A stretch of DNA of 64,000 nt, from NCBI GenBank assembly GCA_964574875.1, contig CAZNOX010000005.1, positions 1 through 64,000 on the forward strand, in the 5' to 3' direction. Source of the DNA: DSCS01 sp035391585 (GTDB taxonomy: Bacteria > Macinerneyibacteriota > Macinerneyibacteria > Macinerneyibacteriales > DSCS01). Positions within the stretch are counted from its first letter, which is position 1. Each line of letters starts with the position of its first letter. The notes below the pieces were generated by a model that did not search any database, had not been told where the DNA came from, and saw nothing but the letters and a program-made list of their open reading frames with translations. This document shows, piece after piece, positions 40,297 through 48,683 of the stretch. Made by a program: the position numbers and the translations under genes.

Positions 40297-41332
40297 ACCG
40301 ACCATAGTGGGAGTGCTTCTTCTTATGATCCTGGTCTTCGGGGGTTGTGCCCGGAAACCCCTGTCTGACCTTGATCACCCCATTGAGGGGAAGAAGGCTC
40401 TCCAGCTGGAAGCAGCCTGGAAGATCGATGACCTCATCGGAAACAATCCCATGTTCAATATGGGTGTGGCTGCGGGACAGGTCTACTCGATCAGAGACCG
40501 CGGAGACAAGCTGGCCATGGTCTTTACGAAACTCGACGGGGAGGAGACCTCCTCCTTTCTTATCCCCAAAGGGAAAGGGCCCGGTGAGATGCTCTCTCCC
40601 ATGCAGACCACGCTGAGTGAAAAGTTCTTCATGATCTATGATATCCAGCTGCTCAAATTCTCCCTCTACTCTCCCCGGGGTGACTTTCTGGAAGATGTGA
40701 TGATGGACCCCGACCAGGGGATCCCCTTTTTCCATCAGCAGACCGGCGAGACATTTCTCTACAGCGGTCTTCTCCGTGTGAAGTACGGAGAAGGACGGAT
40801 CGAAGACGGTGCTGTGACCACTCTGCGAAAGACCGAGTATGAAGACATCTACCGGGGAATGGAAGAGCTGGAGACCCGGGGAATGCGGTTGACCATTCCT
40901 CTTGTCTCAGACGGAGCCCTCTACTCCCTGACCTCCCAAGGTTCGCTCAGGCTCGCACGGATGGATGAGCAGTGGAACGAGGAGAAGGTCTATGCCGATC
41001 TTCCCGGCTCACTCATCACATTCGGGATAGCAGCAGACCGGGCGCATCTCTATCTCCCGTTCCCCGCTGATCTCGAAAAAGCCCAGCGTACAGGGAAGAT
41101 GAAGACAGACTGTTCCGTGGCTGTTTTTGATAAGGAGAGCGGACGTCATCTCTACACGCTCACAGGGCCGGTCCCCAGATTCGAAGGGATGCTGAGTGCC
41201 GTGGGTGTCACAGAAGGAAAGCTGGTCCTTCTGGCTATAGACGACACGGGGGATTTGTCCCGGGCCCTGGGGTCCGGCGGCGAGACAGCCCCGGGCGGGG
41301 ATCATTGGATCCTTGTCTGCTCCCTGCCCTGA
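40283..41332 (+). CDS. Lipoprotein with 6-bladed beta-propeller fold
   Basis: 349 residues from the ATG at 40283 behind aaagga; an earlier in-frame start lies inside the GntR gene. A lipobox ends the signal peptide (VFGGC, Cys22). The mature chain shows repeated four-strand blades with the KGKGPGEM motif typical of 6-bladed propeller lipoproteins such as BF3164-like proteins. It should be anchored in a membrane and face the periplasm or the outside. It may sense or bind the substrate of the ABC transporter, with which it is co-transcribed. The last gene of the operon, followed by a terminator hairpin. Confidence 0.78.
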   Translation: MKTNKPTIVGVLLLMILVFGGCARKPLSDLDHPIEGKKALQLEAAWKIDDLIGNNPMFNMGVAAGQVYSIRDRGDKLAMVFTKLDGEETSSFLIPKGKGPGEMLSPMQTTLSEKFFMIYDIQLLKFSLYSPRGDFLEDVMMDPDQGIPFFHQQTGETFLYSGLLRVKYGEGRIEDGAVTTLRKTEYEDIYRGMEELETRGMRLTIPLVSDGALYSLTSQGSLRLARMDEQWNEEKVYADLPGSLITFGIAADRAHLYLPFPADLEKAQRTGKMKTDCSVAVFDKESGRHLYTLTGPVPRFEGMLSAVGVTEGKLVLLAIDDTGDLSRALGSGGETAPGGDHWILVCSLP

Positions 41333-41343
41333 CGGGCATAACG

Positions 41344-41372
41344 GAAACGGGGCGCCTGAGGCGCCCCGTTTC
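41344..41372 (+). terminator. GC-rich terminator hairpin after the ABC transporter operon
   Basis: A perfect 13-bp stem (41344-41356 with 41360-41372) with a 3-nt TGA loop begins 12 nt after the lipoprotein stop. Only TTTC closes it and no long T tract follows; the stem could serve both strands. Confidence 0.75.
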
Positions 41373-41400
41373 TGCTGCTGAGGGTGTGAAGGAGGTTCGG

Positions 41401-41448
41401 TTGCTGTTGTTCAAGCTGTCTGTCGTGGTTTTGCTGCTTTCTGTATAA
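41401..41448 (+). CDS. Possible 15-residue hydrophobic leader peptide
   Basis: A TTG at 41401 lies 5 nt after a perfect aaggagg. It opens a frame of Leu, Val and Ser codons (MLLFKLSVVVLLLSV) ending in TAA. The strong ribosome site is the main evidence; chance is possible. A terminator-like structure follows at 41457-41495, as in attenuator leaders. No separate promoter for it is evident, and the main mraZ promoter lies downstream. Confidence 0.3.
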   Translation: MLLFKLSVVVLLLSV

Positions 41449-41456
41449 AAAACAAC

Positions 41457-41495
41457 GCTCTGCCCCGGTTGTTCCCGGGAAATCAGCTTTTTTTT
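41457..41495 (+). terminator. Terminator-like hairpin with eight T residues
   Basis: Inner stem cccgg/ccggg with loop ttgttc, an internal loop, and outer gct/agc pairs, followed by TTTTTTTT (41488-41495). An alternative pairing, aacaac with gttgtt, would disrupt it, which is attenuator-like. Confidence 0.45.
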
Positions 41496-41532
41496 ATTTC
41501 CTGAAAAAAACGAAAAAAAAACGATGTGTGCC

Positions 41533-41561
41533 TTGACATTATCATAGTGGGGTGATAATAT
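41533..41561 (+). promoter_or_regulatory. Promoter of the dcw cluster (mraZ promoter)
   Basis: -35 TTGACA (41533-41538), 17-nt spacer, -10 TAATAT (41556-41561). The predicted start is near 41568, at the first MraZ box. Confidence 0.75.
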
Positions 41562-41568
41562 ATAGATG

Positions 41569-41593
41569 TGGAACGAAGTGGGATGAAATGGAG
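41569..41593 (+). promoter_or_regulatory. MraZ-binding repeats
   Basis: Three direct repeats TGGAA (41569), TGGGA (41579) and TGGAG (41589) recur every 10 bp with 5-nt spacers, the arrangement known for MraZ boxes. A further TGGGG stands at 41548-41552. The last repeat merges with the ribosome site of mraZ. Confidence 0.75.
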
Positions 41594-41598
41594 GGTTT

Positions 41599-42042
41599 AT
41601 GTTTATCGGGAGCTATACACATGCCGTTGACGATAAACAGCGCCTGAAGCTACCGTCAAGTTTTCGTCAAAAGATCACAGCCGATACTGTCGTCCTGGCA
41701 AAGGGAGACGGTGAAGCCCGGCATATTACCCTTTATCCCTGGGAAACGTGGCAAGAGTATGTTGGCCCCATCAGAAAAAAAGCATTACACGATTACAAGT
41801 ACAGACAGTACATGCGGGTCAAGTTTTCTTCTGCCGCCGAAGTGAAGATCGACAGCCAGGGGAGAGTTTTACTGCCGAAATCTCTATTGGATTTTTCCGG
41901 TATCAACAAGGATGTCGAAATAATCGGAGTCGGTGATTATGTGGAATTGTGGGCTCCGGATCGCTTCGGTAAGGAGGTAGAGGAGGTCGAGGAATTGAGC
42001 GGTCAGTTCCTGGATTATATGGCCCGCCGGGAAAGTGATTGA
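41599..42042 (+). CDS. mraZ: MraZ, transcriptional regulator of the dcw cluster
   Basis: 147 residues, with tggaggg before the ATG. It has the two SpoVT/AbrB-like repeats of MraZ: FIGSYTHAVDDKQRLKLPS at the start and VKIDSQGRVLLPKSLLDF near residue 80. The protein forms a ring and represses or tunes its own promoter through direct repeats, which are present upstream. It heads the division and wall cluster, as in most bacteria. Its stop lies 4 nt before the rsmH ATG. Confidence 0.96.
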   Translation: MFIGSYTHAVDDKQRLKLPSSFRQKITADTVVLAKGDGEARHITLYPWETWQEYVGPIRKKALHDYKYRQYMRVKFSSAAEVKIDSQGRVLLPKSLLDFSGINKDVEIIGVGDYVELWAPDRFGKEVEEVEELSGQFLDYMARRESD

Positions 42043-42046
42043 TCTT

Positions 42047-42976
42047 ATGGCCACTTATCACGAACCGGTCCTTCTTCAAGAAGTCCTTGCCGGCCTGAAT
42101 GTTTTCAAAGACGGCTCCTATCTGGATCTCACCCTCGGGGGCGGGGGCCATGCCGAAGCCATCCTGAAAAGGCTGGATCCGCAATCAGGAGTCCTGGCCG
42201 GAGCAGACCAGGATGACGAAGCCCTGGAGCACTCTGCGGAGAGGCTTGCCTCTTATCCCTCTTTTCACGCTTTTTACGGTAATTTCGGAGAACCCGCCCT
42301 GTGGGAGAAAGTGGAGTCTCTCTCTCCCTTTGACGGGATCCTTATGGATCTTGGAGTCTCCTCTCATCAGCTTGATGAAGGGAAGCGGGGATTCTCTTTC
42401 TCAAAACCGGCTCTCCTTGATATGCGTATGGACAGAAACAGAGGCGGATCGGCGTGGGAGGCCGTCAACCGTCTGCCGGAAAAGGAGCTGGCTGATATCA
42501 TCTTTCAATTCGGAGAGGAGCGCCGTTCCCGGAGGATCGCAAAAGCCATCTGTACGCATCGGCCGGTGGAGACCACCGTGGAGCTGGCGGAGATCATCCG
42601 TTCCTGTTTTCCCGCTGCCGAGCGGAGGGCCATGTCTGTGGATCCCGCAACGCGGACCTTTCAGGGGATCAGGATCTATGTGAACAGGGAGCTTGAGCGC
42701 CTGGAGAGCGGATTGAAGATGGCTGCAGCCCACTTAAAGCCGGGCGGACGTCTGGCGGTGATCTCCTATCACTCTCTGGAAGACAGGATCGTGAAAAATT
42801 TTATCCGGACGGAAAGCAGAGACTGCCTCTGTCCGAAAAATATCCCTGTCTGCGTCTGCGGACATCACGCTTCTCTGAAAGCTGTCAACAAAAAGATCAT
42901 CGTTCCGGGTGAACAGGAGATGGCTGAAAACCCCAGGAGCCGGAGTGCGCGGATGAGGGTGGCGGAGCGGTTATGA
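42047..42976 (+). CDS. rsmH: RsmH, 16S rRNA m4C1402 methyltransferase
   Basis: 309 residues from the ATG at 42047; a GTG at 42035 that overlaps mraZ is an alternative start. Family motifs are HEPVLLQEVL, LDLTLGGGGHAEAIL (SAM site), GILMDLGVSSHQLD, RGFSFSKPALLDMRMD and the C-terminal VISYHSLEDRIVKNF. It methylates N4 of C1402 in the ribosomal decoding centre. The position after mraZ is canonical. The stop overlaps the ftsL start (ATGA). Confidence 0.96.
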   Translation: MATYHEPVLLQEVLAGLNVFKDGSYLDLTLGGGGHAEAILKRLDPQSGVLAGADQDDEALEHSAERLASYPSFHAFYGNFGEPALWEKVESLSPFDGILMDLGVSSHQLDEGKRGFSFSKPALLDMRMDRNRGGSAWEAVNRLPEKELADIIFQFGEERRSRRIAKAICTHRPVETTVELAEIIRSCFPAAERRAMSVDPATRTFQGIRIYVNRELERLESGLKMAAAHLKPGGRLAVISYHSLEDRIVKNFIRTESRDCLCPKNIPVCVCGHHASLKAVNKKIIVPGEQEMAENPRSRSARMRVAERL

Positions 42977-43233
42977 TACGCGCGCGGCGGATATTCATCT
43001 TTCTTCTTTTTCTCCTTGTCTGTGTTTTTCTCCTGGAAGCGGTGATGTATGTGGAAAAGGAGAGGCTGAGGGCTGAGATCTACCGGCTGCGGGAAGATGT
43101 CATCGCGTTGAAGCTGAAAAACAGGGTTCTCAAAGCCGAAATCGAGGAGAGTCTGAGTATGGAGGCCGTTAAAAAATGGGCTCTCCGGAAAGGACTCACC
43201 GAAGCATGGAACGGAGAAGCCCGTGAGTTCTAA
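42973..43233 (+). CDS. ftsL: FtsL-like division protein
   Basis: 86 residues. A short cytosolic end, one transmembrane helix (residues 7-26, IFIFLLFLLVCVFLLEAVMY), then a leucine-zipper-like coiled coil (EKERLRAEIYRLREDVIALK) make the FtsL/DivIC layout. Sequence identity in this family is low, so the call rests on size, topology and position between rsmH and ftsI. It would join FtsB and FtsQ at the septum. Overlaps at both ends imply tight coupling. Confidence 0.85.
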   Translation: MIRARRIFIFLLFLLVCVFLLEAVMYVEKERLRAEIYRLREDVIALKLKNRVLKAEIEESLSMEAVKKWALRKGLTEAWNGEAREF

Positions 43234-44878
43234 AAAGGGAATCAGGTACGGAAAGATCCTCTTTGCCCTGGCCTGTGCCGGCTATCTGGTGATCGCCATC
43301 CGCCTCATCAATATTCAGCTTTTCCGGGACAGCCGGTCTCTCGCGGTGACAGCGGGACGGTACCAGAGGGTCGTGGACAATACCCTGGCCACGGAGCGGC
43401 GTTTTCAGCCTCTGAGAGGGAACATCTATTCAAGAAATGGCAATCTCATGGCGACGACGCTCTACCATTACCGGATCTTTGCAGACGGGTCCCTCATCAC
43501 TCCTGATGAGAAAAAAAAGGCCCTGGACCTCCTGGGGGATGTGGCCCAGGGTGATATGAAGAGGATCTCCCGAGAGATCGAGAGGCAGTCGCGTTATATC
43601 CCTGTGGCGCGCCGGGTGGATCCCGGGAGTGAGGAGATCGCCGCCCTGAACAGCTGCAAGGGGGTCTATGTGCGTGAAGATGACGCCGTCCGGTTCTATC
43701 CCCTGGAGACACTGGGAGCCCAGATCCTGGGTTATGTCAACTATGCAGGGCAGTCCACCGGTGCGGAAAAAGCCTTTGACATGCTGCTGGGCGGAGTGGG
43801 CGTCACGGATATGAATGCCCTTCCTTCAGACGGTGCCGATGTCGTCCTCACTGTGGACACCAATATTCAGTATTTTCTGGAAGAGGCCCTCAAATGGGGA
43901 TACGAGCGGTATTCGCCTCTCTCTGTCTCCGGGGTGGTCCTGGATCCCGGGACCGGGGAGATCCTGGCCATGGGCAGCTATCCCTCCTTTGACCCCAACC
44001 GGTTTTACGATTATGCCGGAAGTGACAGGGTGATCAACAGGGCCATAGCCCACTCTTTTGAACCGGGATCCAGTTTCAAGATCGTGACATTGGCTGCCTC
44101 TCTTCAGGAAGAGACCGCCGGAGAAAAGAGCATCGTCGACTGCGAAGGAGGCGTCATCAACTACAAAGGGGAGTCCATCAGGGATACCCTGGTCAATAAG
44201 CGGCTCACTTTTTCAGAAGTCTTTCAGAGGTCAAGCAACGTCGGCGTGATCAAGCTTGCCGACAAGCTGGGAAAAGAGAAACTCTATTATTATGCCAAGC
44301 TCTTCGGGTTTACCGAGAAAAAATCCCTGGAACTGCCCAATGAAGCCATGTGCCGGATCAAAGATGTGGCGAACTGGGTCCCTGCGGAACTGGGGACCTT
44401 TTCCATCGGGTACGGGATGGCTGTGAATCTTCTTCGTCTCACGGCTGCATACGCCGTCCCCGCTAACGGGGGGCTGCTTCCGGAACTTCATATCGTGAGC
44501 CGGGTGGACTATCCTGAAGGGCCGTCCTACCACGTAAAGCCTGTGGTGATCCGCAGGGTCCTGGATAAGAAGACCGCGTCCCGTGTCCGTGATGTCCTCC
44601 GTGATGTGGTGGAAAAAGGGCTCAATGACAAAGCTTCCCCCCGGGGTATCCCTGTGGCGGGAAAGACCGGCACAGCCACAAAATACGACACATCACGGAA
44701 CCGTTACGATAGGAGCCGGGTCGTGGGGACATTTATCGGATTTTTCCCCGCTGATGATCCCCGGTATGTCATCGGGATCATGGTGGATGAACCGCGGAAC
44801 GGCGGATATGCTTCGCAATTCGCAGTCCCGGTCTTTAAAAAAGCCGCTGAGGAAGTGGCGCGCTACGGAGGCCTATGA
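43223..44878 (+). CDS. ftsI: FtsI, septal peptidoglycan transpeptidase (class B PBP)
   Basis: 551 residues from a GTG at 43223 that overlaps the ftsL end and has ggaga upstream. One N-terminal membrane helix covers about 11-30. The PBP dimer domain follows (FQPLRGNIYSRNGNLMATT). The transpeptidase domain holds the SxxK motif PGSSFK near residue 282, SSN near 338 and AGKTGTA near 480. No PASTA domain follows. It crosslinks septal wall together with FtsW, encoded downstream. murF follows directly where murE normally stands. Confidence 0.95.
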   Translation: MSSKKGIRYGKILFALACAGYLVIAIRLINIQLFRDSRSLAVTAGRYQRVVDNTLATERRFQPLRGNIYSRNGNLMATTLYHYRIFADGSLITPDEKKKALDLLGDVAQGDMKRISREIERQSRYIPVARRVDPGSEEIAALNSCKGVYVREDDAVRFYPLETLGAQILGYVNYAGQSTGAEKAFDMLLGGVGVTDMNALPSDGADVVLTVDTNIQYFLEEALKWGYERYSPLSVSGVVLDPGTGEILAMGSYPSFDPNRFYDYAGSDRVINRAIAHSFEPGSSFKIVTLAASLQEETAGEKSIVDCEGGVINYKGESIRDTLVNKRLTFSEVFQRSSNVGVIKLADKLGKEKLYYYAKLFGFTEKKSLELPNEAMCRIKDVANWVPAELGTFSIGYGMAVNLLRLTAAYAVPANGGLLPELHIVSRVDYPEGPSYHVKPVVIRRVLDKKTASRVRDVLRDVVEKGLNDKASPRGIPVAGKTGTATKYDTSRNRYDRSRVVGTFIGFFPADDPRYVIGIMVDEPRNGGYASQFAVPVFKKAAEEVARYGGL

Positions 44879-46221
44879 CCACACGTCTCATTGACTACTC
44901 CATGATCTACCACATCGACCGTATCGGCCGCTGGGATGCCTATCCTTCCTTTCACGGAGCTGTCCTTGACTCCAGGAAAGTCTTTCCGGGCGCTCTTTTT
45001 ATCGCCCGAAAAGGAGACCATTCGGACGGGAACCGGTTTATCAATGATGCCGCGGCTCAGGGGGCGGCGTTTGTCGTCGCCGAAAACGGAGCCTATGTGG
45101 ATAAAAAGATCGGTATCCCTGTGCTCATCACCGATGCCCCGGTGCGTACGCTCCTTGACCTTGTGGCGGCCATACGGGCTCTCACCGCCCATCAGCGCAT
45201 TGTCGCCGTAACCGGTTCTTTCGGAAAGACGACCACCAAAGACTTTATCCATGCCGCTCTCCAGCCTGTCTATGAGACAGGGAAGACGCAGGGGAATCTC
45301 AATACCGAGTGGGGTGTCCCCCTGACCTATTTCAATAATTTCGGAAAAGAGGTCGTCGTCGTGGAGCTGGGAATGGACCATTTCGGAGACATCGGGATCC
45401 TGGCGCGGGCCCTGAAGCCTGATATCGGCGTGATCACAGGGATCAGTCCCGTCCATTTGGAATATCTTCATACCATGGACCGTGTCTATGAGGGCAAGGT
45501 CCAGCTGTTTGAGATGATGGATCACAAAGCTGTCAAGCTCATCTGCGGAGACGATCCTGTGCTGAGAAGGGCAGAGGGGACATTTCAACGCGTGCTCACC
45601 TACGGAAAAGGAGACGGGTGCGACTACAGGATCGGCCATGTGGCCGCAGAAAAGGGGACGGTGGATTTCGATGTGAACGGAGAGCCGTACAGCATCCCGT
45701 CATGGTCCATGAACTATGCAGTCAACGCCGCTGCTGCTGTGGCGGTGGGGCTTGTCATGGGAGCATCCCCGGGCCAGGTCAGGGAGGGGCTGAAGGAGTG
45801 CACCATGACTCCGGGCCGGTTCACCCTCTGGGAAGAGGGCGGGAAGACCATTATCGACGATACATACAATTCATCCCCTGCAACACTGAAAGCCGTTCTT
45901 GACGAGGTCTCACAGCGCTTTGCCCCGCGCAGGAAACTCTTCTGCCTGGGGGACATGCTGGAGCTCGGGCCGGAGAGCCGCAGGTACCACCGGGACGTCC
46001 TGGAATTATGCCGCGGACTCCCGCTTTCCAGCGCTCTTCTCCTGGGGCCGGAGTTTTACGCCCTGAAAGAAGAGTTTCCGCAGTTTGCGTTTTATCAGGA
46101 CCGCGGTGAATACAGACATCATCTTTCCGAGATCAAAGACGACTTCACCCTTCTGCTTTTCAAGGGCTCCAGGGGGATGCACATGGAGGAGTTTATCACC
46201 GCTGTCAGGGAGGAGAAGTAA
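44875..46221 (+). CDS. murF: MurF, UDP-MurNAc-tripeptide:D-Ala-D-Ala ligase
   Basis: 448 residues, with its ATG overlapping the ftsI stop. The three Mur ligase domains are present: N-terminal substrate domain (LDSRKVFPGALFIARKGDHSDG), ATP site VTGSFGKTTTKDF, central motif VVELGMDHFGDIG, and the C-terminal domain with DDTYNSSPAT and LGDMLELG. These motifs fit MurF rather than MurE, especially DTYNSSPATLKA. It adds D-Ala-D-Ala to the cytosolic wall precursor. The stop overlaps the mraY start by one base. Confidence 0.94.
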   Translation: MTTRLIDYSMIYHIDRIGRWDAYPSFHGAVLDSRKVFPGALFIARKGDHSDGNRFINDAAAQGAAFVVAENGAYVDKKIGIPVLITDAPVRTLLDLVAAIRALTAHQRIVAVTGSFGKTTTKDFIHAALQPVYETGKTQGNLNTEWGVPLTYFNNFGKEVVVVELGMDHFGDIGILARALKPDIGVITGISPVHLEYLHTMDRVYEGKVQLFEMMDHKAVKLICGDDPVLRRAEGTFQRVLTYGKGDGCDYRIGHVAAEKGTVDFDVNGEPYSIPSWSMNYAVNAAAAVAVGLVMGASPGQVREGLKECTMTPGRFTLWEEGGKTIIDDTYNSSPATLKAVLDEVSQRFAPRRKLFCLGDMLELGPESRRYHRDVLELCRGLPLSSALLLGPEFYALKEEFPQFAFYQDRGEYRHHLSEIKDDFTLLLFKGSRGMHMEEFITAVREEK

Positions 46222-47306
46222 TGCTCTACTATATTTTTGTCCCTCTCATCAAGTATTTCGCCGGATTCAATGTCTTCCGGTACATCACGTTCCGGTCCGC
46301 CTATGCCCTCATCACAGCTCTGGTGATCAGTTTTATCTTCGGGCCTCTCACCATCCGGTTTTTAAAGAAGATCAACTTTTCGCATATCAGGGAGTATGTC
46401 CCCGATTCCCACCAGAAAAAAGCCGGGACGCCCAGTATGGGAGGAGTCCTTATCCTGATCTCCATCGTGATCTCCACCCTCCTGTGGGCTGATATCAAAA
46501 ACGAATATGTTTTGATCGCCCTGGCCACGGTCCTCTGGCTCGGGGGGCTGGGTTTTCTGGATGACTACCTGAAGATCACGAAAAAGAACCCCGAAGGGGT
46601 CATCGCCCGATACAAACTGATCATTCAGGGGACTCTCGGACTGGGCGTGGGCGCTCTGCTCTATTTTTTCCCCCAGGATGCCGCCCTGAGAGGGTCCATC
46701 GCCGTTCCTTTTATGAAAGATGTCTTTTGGGACCTGGGGATGTTCTACATCCCCTTTGTCATGCTGGTGATCATGGCCACATCCAATGCCGTGAACCTGA
46801 CTGACGGTCTGGACGGCCTGGCCATCGGGAATGTGGGCCTGGCGATCTCAGCCTTTGCCCTTATCGCCTATGTCACCGGGCATATCCAGTTTGCCGACTA
46901 TCTCAATATTCCCTTTCTTCCGGGGACAGGGGAGTTGACTGTCTTTGCCATGGCCATCGTGGGAGCGGCTCTGGGGTTTCTCTGGTTCAACTCCTACCCG
47001 GCCTCGGTCTTTATGGGAGATGTGGGGTCTCTGCCCCTGGGAGGAGCCCTGGCCATTATCGCGATCCTTATCAAAAGAGAGATCCTCATCGTGATCGTAG
47101 GAGGGGTCTTTGTCATGGAAGCCCTTTCAGTCCTGCTCCAGGTCGCTTTCTTCAAAACAACAAAGGGAAAACGCCTTTTTTTAAGGGCTCCCATCCATCA
47201 CCATTTTGAACTGCTGGGGTGGAGTGAGACAAAAGTGACTGTGCGTTTCTGGATCATGGGGATCATGCTGGCGTTACTGGGATTGAGTACGTTGAAACTG
47301 CAATAG
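46221..47306 (+). CDS. mraY: MraY, phospho-MurNAc-pentapeptide transferase
   Basis: 361 residues with about ten membrane helices. Signature motifs are HQKKAGTPSMGGVLIL near residue 70, FLDDYLKITKKN (the catalytic aspartates), NAVNLTDGLDGLA and the C-terminal APIHHHFELLGWSE. It links the soluble precursor to undecaprenyl phosphate at the inner membrane to give lipid I. The start overlaps the murF stop (TAATG). Confidence 0.97.
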   Translation: MLYYIFVPLIKYFAGFNVFRYITFRSAYALITALVISFIFGPLTIRFLKKINFSHIREYVPDSHQKKAGTPSMGGVLILISIVISTLLWADIKNEYVLIALATVLWLGGLGFLDDYLKITKKNPEGVIARYKLIIQGTLGLGVGALLYFFPQDAALRGSIAVPFMKDVFWDLGMFYIPFVMLVIMATSNAVNLTDGLDGLAIGNVGLAISAFALIAYVTGHIQFADYLNIPFLPGTGELTVFAMAIVGAALGFLWFNSYPASVFMGDVGSLPLGGALAIIAILIKREILIVIVGGVFVMEALSVLLQVAFFKTTKGKRLFLRAPIHHHFELLGWSETKVTVRFWIMGIMLALLGLSTLKLQ

Positions 47307-47318
47307 GAGATGATGAGA

Positions 47319-48683
47319 ATGTCCCGTGAAGGTATCCTGATAATCGGATGCGGCATCAGCGGCCTGGCGGCGGCCAGGCTGGCTCTCAGAAAGGGCCGGA
47401 AGCCTTATGTGACCGAAAGGCAGCGGACTCCGGCGCTTGAGAGCCGTCTGCAGGAGCTGGAGAGGCTGGGGATCCCTTACGAGACTGAAAACACAGACCG
47501 TTTTTTCCATTGCTGCAGCCTGGCTGTCCTTTCGCCGGGGATCGACCCCGGGATTCCTTTTGTCAGAAAGGTCAGGGAGAAGATGCCTCTTGTGGGAGAG
47601 CTGGAGTTCGCCTTTCAGTCTCTTTCCCCGGATAAGAGGCTCATCGCAGTCACCGGGACCAACGGGAAATCGACGACTGTGAGCCTGATCAGGCACCTTC
47701 TGGAGGGGCAGGGGCATTCGGCTGCTGCTGTGGGGAATATCGGCCAGGCCTTATCGGATTATACAGACTCCCCTCATACTTTTCTTGTCTGTGAAGTCTC
47801 CTCGTACCAGCTGGAGACCATCGAGACATTTCAGCCGGAAACGGCTGTGATCACCAATATTACTCCGGACCATCTGGATCGGTACGGCGGTTCGTTCGAC
47901 ACCTATTTTCAGACGAAACTCAGGATATGGGAAAACATGGGGAGAGAGAGCCGTCTGGTGATCAACGGCGACGATCCCAGGCTTGAAAAGGCGACGCGCG
48001 GCTTTGCCGGGGGACGCTATCTTTTTTCCGCGCGGACAAACCTTCGGCAGGGGGCCTTTGTGGACAAAGGCTGTCTCTCTTTCACCGAAGATGGCCATGC
48101 ATTGGAAAGGATCGCCCCGGTTAATGAGCTGACCCTGCCGGGAGCTCATAACCTGGAAAATGCCCTGGCTGCAGTAGCGGCTGTCCACCCTGTTGTCACA
48201 TCCCTCTCCCGCCTGTCACAGGACCTCTGCGGCTTTCAGGGGATCGAACACCGCCTTGAGCCGGTCTGTGAGATCAGGGGGGTCCGGTTTGTCAATGATT
48301 CCAAAGGGACGAATGTGGATTCGACCGAAAAGGCTCTTTCAGCCTTTCCCGGCCGGAAGATCGTTCTGATCCTCGGGGGAGATGATGCCAAAAAAAGCGA
48401 CTTTTCCCCGCTTCTTCCTCTGTTGAAAAGAGAATGCCGTTCTGTGGTCCTCCTGGGAGAGACCACGGGGCGTCTCAAAGAGCTCATGGAAAAAGCGAAA
48501 CTCTCTTACAGGATCGCCGGCACCATGGGGGATGCCGTTCGCCTGGGTTACGGAGAGGCTCAGAAGGGGGATGTCGTCCTCCTCTCGCCTGCCGCGGCCA
48601 GCTTTGACATGTACGCGAACTTTGAAGAGCGTGGACGCCATTTTAAAGACGAGGTCCTGGCTCTTGAAAAGGAGACAAAATGA
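47319..48683 (+). CDS. murD: MurD, UDP-MurNAc-L-Ala:D-Glu ligase
   Basis: 454 residues. Three ATGs lie at 47310, 47313 and 47319; the third is preferred because aggag stands 9 nt before it. The N-terminal Rossmann-like loop is IIGCGISGLAAARLA. The ATP site is VTGTNGKSTTVSL, followed by CEVSSYQLE, NITPDHLDRY and FVNDSKGTNVDST, all typical of MurD. It adds D-glutamate to UDP-MurNAc-L-Ala. The stop overlaps the ftsW ATG. Confidence 0.96.
   Translation: MSREGILIIGCGISGLAAARLALRKGRKPYVTERQRTPALESRLQELERLGIPYETENTDRFFHCCSLAVLSPGIDPGIPFVRKVREKMPLVGELEFAFQSLSPDKRLIAVTGTNGKSTTVSLIRHLLEGQGHSAAAVGNIGQALSDYTDSPHTFLVCEVSSYQLETIETFQPETAVITNITPDHLDRYGGSFDTYFQTKLRIWENMGRESRLVINGDDPRLEKATRGFAGGRYLFSARTNLRQGAFVDKGCLSFTEDGHALERIAPVNELTLPGAHNLENALAAVAAVHPVVTSLSRLSQDLCGFQGIEHRLEPVCEIRGVRFVNDSKGTNVDSTEKALSAFPGRKIVLILGGDDAKKSDFSPLLPLLKRECRSVVLLGETTGRLKELMEKAKLSYRIAGTMGDAVRLGYGEAQKGDVVLLSPAAASFDMYANFEERGRHFKDEVLALEKETK

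Noticed and set aside
41569..41593. CRISPR-like or tandem repeat
   Set aside because: The 10-bp periodic units are too short; their spacing and place fit MraZ boxes. No CRISPR array was seen anywhere in the window.
44875..46221. Assigning this ligase as MurE
   Set aside because: DTYNSSPAT and the N-terminal motif fit MurF, and no MurE-type amino-acid selection motif was found.
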